The notes under the pieces were generated by a model. That model searched no databases. It was not told the DNA's origin and saw only the letters and a list, made by a program, of their open reading frames with translations. Shown piece after piece: positions 59,711 to 64,000 of a stretch of 64,000 bases of DNA. Source of the DNA: Mesorhizobium sp. WSM4904 (GTDB lineage Bacteria; Pseudomonadota; Alphaproteobacteria; Rhizobiales; Rhizobiaceae). The stretch is taken from the NCBI RefSeq assembly GCF_029674545.1, contig NZ_CP121354.1, positions 2,179,001-2,243,000 of the forward strand. Reading direction: 5' to 3'. The position numbers and the translations under genes were made by a program. The first letter of the stretch is position 1; each line of letters begins with the position of its first letter.

Positions 59711-60274
59711 TTATTTCAGGTCGTCGAGCGCGAGATTGAGCGCCAGCACGTTGAGCACCGGCTCGCCCATGAAGCCAAGCTCGCGATCCTCGACATGGCT
59801 GCCGACGAGCGACTTCACCTTGGCTTCGTCGATGCCCCTGGCCTTGGCAATCCGCGGCACCTGGAAATAGGCGGCTTCGGGGCTGATGTCTGGGTCGAGA
59901 CCGCTGCCCGAGGTGGTGACGAGGTCCATCGGCACCGGCGCGCTCGGGTTCTCGGCCTTCAACTTGTCGGCGTCGCCCTTGATGCGCTCGATCAGCTTCG
60001 CATTGGTTGGTCCAAGATTCGAGCCGCTGGAGGCGGCGGCGTTGTAGCCGTCCCCGGCGGCCGACGGCCGGCCGTGGAAATAACGGTCGCTGGCGAAGGC
60101 CTGGCCGATCAGTTCGGAGCCGATGACCTTGCTGCCCTTCGTGATCAAGCTGCCATTGGCCTGGTTGGGAAACAGCGCCTGGGCGATGCCGGTCATGCCG
60201 ATCGGGTAGACGAGGCCGGTAAGCACCGTGAAGAAGACGATCATGACAAAAGCGGGTCTGAGTTGCTTGAACAT
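59711..60274 (-). CDS. kdpC: Potassium-transporting ATPase subunit KdpC
   Basis: 187 residues. One N-terminal helix ([27 protein letters not shown], split) and a periplasmic domain with the family motifs [34 protein letters not shown] (split), [31 protein letters not shown] and [12 protein letters not shown]. KdpC stabilises and activates the complex. It is 12 bp after kdpB and 56 bp before kdpD. Confidence 0.95.
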   Translation of the reverse strand: MFKQLRPAFVMIVFFTVLTGLVYPIGMTGIAQALFPNQANGSLITKGSKVIGSELIGQAFASDRYFHGRPSAAGDGYNAAASSGSNLGPTNAKLIERIKGDADKLKAENPSAPVPMDLVTTSGSGLDPDISPEAAYFQVPRIAKARGIDEAKVKSLVGSHVEDRELGFMGEPVLNVLALNLALDDLK

Positions 60275-60286
60275 CGGAACAGATCC

Positions 60287-62383
60287 TTAAGCGAGGCCGA
60301 GGGCGGTGACGATCAGGTCGATCGCCTTGATGCCGACAAACGGCACGACGATGCCGCCGAGGCCGTAGACGAGAAGGTTGCGGGTAAGCAGCGCGCCGGC
60401 GCCGATGGCGCGGTACTTGACGCCCTTCAGCGACAGCGGGATCAGCGCGATGATGATCAGCGCGTTGAAGATGATGGCCGACAGGATGGCGCTTTGCGGC
60501 GTCGCCAGATGCATGATGTTGAGCGCCTGCAGCGGACCGGCGGACTGGCCGGGCGCGACGTAGAAGACCGCGAACATCGCCGGGATGATGGCGAAATACT
60601 TCGCCACGTCGTTGGCGATCGAGAAGGTCGTCAGCGAGCCGCGCGTCATCAGCAGCGCCTTGCCGATCTCGACGATCTCGATCAGCTTGGTCGGATCGCT
60701 GTCGAGGTCGACCATGTTGCCGGCTTCTCGCGCGGCGACCGTGCCGGTGTTCATGGCGACGCCGACGTCGGCCTGGGCGAGCGCCGGCGCGTCATTGGTG
60801 CCGTCGCCGCACATGGCGACCAGCTTGCCCTTGGCCTGCTCCTCGCGGATCAGCGACAGCTTGTTCTCCGGCGTCGCCTGGGCGAGGAAATCGTCGACGC
60901 CAGCCTCGGCGGCGATCGCGGCCGCGGTCAGCGGATTGTCGCCGGTGATCATCACCGTGCGGATGCCCATCTTGCGCAGCTCCGCGAAACGCTCGCGGAT
61001 GCCGCCCTTGACGATGTCCTTGAGATGGACGACGCCGAGCAGGCGGCCGTCACGCTCGACCGCCAGCGGCGTGCCGCCGGCCTTTCCGATCTCGTCGGCT
61101 ATGGCCTGCAGGTCGCGGATCGTCTCGCCGGTGGGACGCGTGCCGTGAGCGGCGACGGTCGCCTGGTTGACGTGAGCCAGCACCGCGTCGACCGCGCCCT
61201 TGCGCACGGACGAGCCGTCGATATCGACGCCGCTCATGCGGGTCTGCGCGGTGAAGGGCACGAAGGCCGCGTGCAAGGTCGCCATATCGCGGGCACGGAT
61301 GCCGTATTTCTCCTTGGCGAGCACGACGATCGAGCGGCCTTCCGGCGTTTCGTCGGCGAGCGAGGCAAGCTGCGCCGCATCGGCCAGTTCCTGCTCTGTG
61401 ACGCCCTTGACCGGCCTGAACTCGGTCGCCTGGCGATTGCCGAGCGTGATGGTGCCGGTCTTGTCGAGCAGCAGTGTGTCGACGTCGCCGGCGGCCTCGA
61501 CGGCGCGGCCGGACATGGCGAGCACGTTGAAGCGCACCAGGCGGTCCATGCCGGCGATGCCGATGGCCGAGAGCAGCGCGCCGATCGTGGTCGGGATCAG
61601 CGTCACGAACAAGGCGACGAGGATCGTGACCGGGATATCGCCGCCGGAATAGGAAGCGAAGCTCGGGATGGTCGCGGTCGCCAGCACGAAAATCAGCGTC
61701 ATGCCGACGAGGAGGATGTTGAGCGCGATCTCGTTCGGGGTCTTCTGGCGCTCCGCACCCTCGACCAGCGAGATCATGCGATCGAGGAAGGTGTGACCGG
61801 AGGCGGCGCTGATGCGCACGCGGATCCAGTCGGACAGCACCTGCGTGCCGCCGGTGACGGCCGAACGGTCGCCGCCGGATTCGCGGATGACGGGCGCGGA
61901 TTCGCCGGTAATCGCCGCCTCGTTGACGGAAGCCACGCCTTCGATCACCTCGCCGTCCGAAGGGATGATGTCGCCGGCTTCGACCAGCACGATGTCGCCG
62001 ACCTTCAGGCTTGTGCCGGGCACCAGCTTGAACTTGCCGCGATCCTCGCCGTTGACGAGCAGCTTGGCCTGGGTCTCGGTGCGCGCCTTGCGCAGCGAGT
62101 CGGCCTGAGCCTTGCCGCGGCCTTCGGCGACGGCTTCGGCGAAGTTGGCGAACAGCACGGTGAACCACAGCCAGATGATGATCTGCAGCGTGAAGCCGAG
62201 ATCGCCGCCACCGGTGATGAGGTCCTTGACGAACAGAACGGTGGTGAGCGCCGAGACGACGGCGACGACGAACATCACCGGGTTCTTGACCAGCGTGCGT
62301 GGATCGAGCTTGCGGAAGGCGCCGCCGATGGCGGGCACCAGGATGCGGGCATCCAGAATGCTCGCGGATTTGGACTGGCTCAT
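60287..62383 (-). CDS. kdpB: Potassium-transporting ATPase ATP-binding subunit KdpB
   Basis: P-type ATPase subunit that energises K+ uptake through KdpA. 698 residues from ATG 62383, with GGAG 7 bp upstream. The phosphorylated Asp is Asp307 ([12 protein letters not shown]), equal to the E. coli position; TGES with Ser162, the regulatory phospho-serine site in E. coli, is conserved; also [18 protein letters not shown] and [16 protein letters not shown]. Overlaps the small ORF in front by 4 bp (ATGA). Confidence 0.96.
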   Translation of the reverse strand: MSQSKSASILDARILVPAIGGAFRKLDPRTLVKNPVMFVVAVVSALTTVLFVKDLITGGGDLGFTLQIIIWLWFTVLFANFAEAVAEGRGKAQADSLRKARTETQAKLLVNGEDRGKFKLVPGTSLKVGDIVLVEAGDIIPSDGEVIEGVASVNEAAITGESAPVIRESGGDRSAVTGGTQVLSDWIRVRISAASGHTFLDRMISLVEGAERQKTPNEIALNILLVGMTLIFVLATATIPSFASYSGGDIPVTILVALFVTLIPTTIGALLSAIGIAGMDRLVRFNVLAMSGRAVEAAGDVDTLLLDKTGTITLGNRQATEFRPVKGVTEQELADAAQLASLADETPEGRSIVVLAKEKYGIRARDMATLHAAFVPFTAQTRMSGVDIDGSSVRKGAVDAVLAHVNQATVAAHGTRPTGETIRDLQAIADEIGKAGGTPLAVERDGRLLGVVHLKDIVKGGIRERFAELRKMGIRTVMITGDNPLTAAAIAAEAGVDDFLAQATPENKLSLIREEQAKGKLVAMCGDGTNDAPALAQADVGVAMNTGTVAAREAGNMVDLDSDPTKLIEIVEIGKALLMTRGSLTTFSIANDVAKYFAIIPAMFAVFYVAPGQSAGPLQALNIMHLATPQSAILSAIIFNALIIIALIPLSLKGVKYRAIGAGALLTRNLLVYGLGGIVVPFVGIKAIDLIVTALGLA

Positions 62384-62616
62384 TTCGAGGCTCCGGTATC
62401 GGTGATGTTGGACGGCGCCGGGTGTTCGGTCTTCGGGAACAGGTGCGGAAGGCCGGTGGCCAGCAGCCACAGCACCAACAGCACCGCCGCCATGCCGAGA
62501 AAGGTTGAAAGCGTCGGGAAAGGTCGAGGTTTCTCGTCCCTTCCGTTGTCGGGCGCTCCGTCACCGGCCTGGTGACGGTCATGCGCGCGTATGTCGTTGA
62601 AGCGGAGCATGGTCAT
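62380..62616 (-). CDS. Small single-helix membrane protein between kdpA and kdpB
   Basis: 78 residues from ATG 62616, which follows the kdpA stop by one base; ATG 62634 (inside kdpA) and ATG 62610 are also in frame. A polar N-terminus (about 1-33: [20 protein letters not shown]) leads to one hydrophobic helix ([22 protein letters not shown], split) and a short polar end. Its stop overlaps the kdpB start (ATGA). It is not KdpF, which is about 29 residues and lies before kdpA. Sandwiched and coupled on both sides, it may be a lineage-specific Kdp accessory or assembly factor. Confidence 0.75.
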   Translation of the reverse strand: MTMLRFNDIRAHDRHQAGDGAPDNGRDEKPRPFPTLSTFLGMAAVLLVLWLLATGLPHLFPKTEHPAPSNITDTGASK

Positions 62617-62617
62617 C

Positions 62618-64000
62618 TCAGAAGGTCTGTCCATGGATCATCGCCAGATGCTCGACGATCGGACCGACGGCGAGCGACGGGAAGAAGGTGAGGCCGCCGA
62701 CGATGACGATGACGCCGACCAGCAGCCCGACGAACAGCGTGCCGTCGGTCGGGAAAGTGCCGGCCGAAGCGGGCACGGTCTTCTTCGCCGCCAGCGAGCC
62801 GGCAATGGCCAAAGCCGGAATGATGACCAGGAAACGGCCCATCAGCATGCCGATGGCACCCGTAAGGTTGAACCAGGGCGTGTTGCCGGTGAGTCCGCCG
62901 AAGGCCGAGCCGTTATTCGCGGCCGACGACGTGTAGGCATAGAGCACCTCGGAGAAGCCGTGCGGGCCGCCATTGGCCATCGAGGCCACGGCGCTCGGCA
63001 GGACCACGGCGATGGCCGTGAAGATCAGCATCGCCAGCGGCAGACAGAGGATGGCGAGCATTGCCATCTTGACCTCCTTGGCCTCGATCTTCTTGCCGAG
63101 ATATTCGGGCGTGCGGCCGACCATCAGGCCGGCGACGAAGACGGCGACGACGACGAACATCAGGATGCCGTAGAAACCGGCGCCGACACCGCCGACGATG
63201 ACCTCGCCGAGCTGCATGTTGATGATCGGGATCATGCCGCCGAGCGCGGTGAAACTATCATGCATGGCGTTGACGGCGCCGCAGGAGGCGGAGGTGGTGA
63301 TGACCGCGAACAGGGCCGAGAGCGCGATGCCGAAGCGGGTCTCCTTGCCCTCCATGTTGCCGCCGTCGATGCCCAGCGCATGGACGAGCGGATTGCCGGC
63401 GGCCTCGGCCCAATAGCAGACGATGACGCCGGCTATGAACAACACACCCATCGAAGCGAGGATCGCCCAGCCCTGGCGCTGATTGCCGACCATGCGGCCG
63501 AAGACGTTGGTGAGACCGGCGCCGAGCGCGAAGATCGTCAGCATCTGGATCATGTTGGAGATCGCGTCCGGATTCTCGAACGGATGCGCGGCATTGGCGT
63601 TGAAGAAGCCGCCGCCATTAGTGCCAAGCATCTTGATGGCAACCTGCGAGGCGACCGGTCCGAGCGCGATGGTCTGCTTGGCGCCTTCCAGCGTGGTGGC
63701 GTCGACATAAGGCCCAAGCGTCTGCGGAATGCCGAGCCAGACATAGACCAGCGTCAGCACGATACACATCGGCAGGAGCACGTAGAGCGTACAGCGGGTC
63801 AGATCGACCCAGAAATTGCCGATCGACTTGCCCGAGGCACGAGCGAAGCCGCGGATCAGCGCGATCGCGATGGCGATGCCGGTGGCGGCCGAGACGAAAT
63901 TCTGGACTGTGAGGCCTGCCATCTGCACGAGGTAGGACATCGTGCTTTCGCCGCCGTAGTTCTGCCAGTTGGTGTTGGTGACGAAGCTCGCGGCGGTATT
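62618..64000 (-). CDS. kdpA: Potassium-transporting ATPase subunit KdpA (N-terminus beyond window)
   Basis: K+-translocating channel-like subunit of KdpFABC. About 460 residues of the C-terminal portion are visible: [11 protein letters not shown] (K+ selectivity filter repeat), [64 protein letters not shown] and [22 protein letters not shown], in order. The frame stays open to the window edge, so the gene starts beyond 64000. Any kdpF and the KdpE operator would be outside. Confidence 0.95.
   Translation of the reverse strand, partial: NTAASFVTNTNWQNYGGESTMSYLVQMAGLTVQNFVSAATGIAIAIALIRGFARASGKSIGNFWVDLTRCTLYVLLPMCIVLTLVYVWLGIPQTLGPYVDATTLEGAKQTIALGPVASQVAIKMLGTNGGGFFNANAAHPFENPDAISNMIQMLTIFALGAGLTNVFGRMVGNQRQGWAILASMGVLFIAGVIVCYWAEAAGNPLVHALGIDGGNMEGKETRFGIALSALFAVITTSASCGAVNAMHDSFTALGGMIPIINMQLGEVIVGGVGAGFYGILMFVVVAVFVAGLMVGRTPEYLGKKIEAKEVKMAMLAILCLPLAMLIFTAIAVVLPSAVASMANGGPHGFSEVLYAYTSSAANNGSAFGGLTGNTPWFNLTGAIGMLMGRFLVIIPALAIAGSLAAKKTVPASAGTFPTDGTLFVGLLVGVIVIVGGLTFFPSLAVGPIVEHLAMIHGQTF

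Noticed and set aside
59795..62575. A 900-codon plus-strand open frame across kdpC and kdpB
   Set aside because: Antisense to kdpB/kdpC with every catalytic motif on the minus strand. Long antisense frames are expected at this GC content.
62380..62616. The small Kdp ORF as KdpF
   Set aside because: KdpF is about 29 residues, nearly all helix, and precedes kdpA; this protein has a long polar N-terminus and lies after kdpA.
43794..64000. Signs of a genomic island or prophage in the right half
   Set aside because: No integrase, tRNA-flanking repeat, transposase or phage structural gene is visible, and composition does not shift noticeably.

Overview
The window is GC-rich chromosomal DNA from an alphaproteobacterium of the order Hyphomicrobiales (Rhizobiales), most like Mesorhizobium or a close Phyllobacteriaceae relative. 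This is inferred from content: OlsB ornithine-lipid acyltransferase, the DUF2849/CysI/CysH/DUF934 sulfite reductase locus, rpoN-hpf-ptsN, an hsp20-DUF1150 pair, CTTGAA-N17-CCATAT heat-shock promoters and rhizobial-type palindromic repeats. I see no rRNA, tRNA, insertion sequence, prophage or CRISPR array. Most of it reads as core chromosome with several small accessory cassettes.

Layout. 1-2.0 kb: the 5' part of a CPA2 cation/proton antiporter and a host-attachment-family protein. 2.4-7.4 kb: assimilatory sulfur operon (cysG, DUF2849, cysI, cysH, DUF934). 7.5-11.1 kb: GMC oxidoreductase, DJ-1/PfpI protein, small conserved ORF, grpE behind a sigma-32-like promoter. 11.2-21.3 kb: TRIC channel, olsB, hybrid histidine kinase, acuI, lspA, two RNA methyltransferases, a WYL regulator, a VOC protein and an ornithine-cyclodeaminase homologue. 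21.3-28.8 kb: envelope and nitrogen-control core (LapA-like, ihfB, sppA, lptC-lptA-lptB, rpoN, hpf, ptsN). 28.9-31.4 kb: DUF1150, hsp20 with a ROSE-like thermosensor leader, nucleoside hydrolase, LysE exporter. 31.5-36.8 kb: AraC regulator, tryptophanase coupled to a YbaK deacylase, amidase, ribokinase. 36.9-38.8 kb: a compact four-gene secreted cassette (two related pilin-like proteins, a one-domain PapD-like protein, a Lys-tailed protein) with no usher in the window. 39-46.3 kb: Ada-type methyltransferase, nth, membrane proteins, GNAT, GGDEF-EAL protein. 46.5-49 kb: ArsR/AHSA1/VOC/DUF1801 operon. 49-55.2 kb: IclR-controlled tricarboxylate transporter (TctCBA) with a CoA transferase and a citrate-synthase-fold lyase, which together read as a complete uptake-activation-cleavage route. 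55.2-64 kb: Nudix, a small secreted protein, and the Kdp potassium system (kdpA partial, a small membrane ORF, kdpB, kdpC, kdpD, kdpE), all on the minus strand.

Most unusual signals: (i) inverted arrays of 7- or 8-bp units at three gene junctions; in two of them both convergent genes take their stop codons from the array; (ii) a sigma-32 promoter followed by a short ROSE-like hairpin masking the hsp20 ribosome-binding site; (iii) the usher-less pilin/chaperone cassette with overlapping genes and non-ATG starts; (iv) the citrate-type transporter/CoA-transferase/lyase cassette; (v) a small single-helix protein wedged between kdpA and kdpB.
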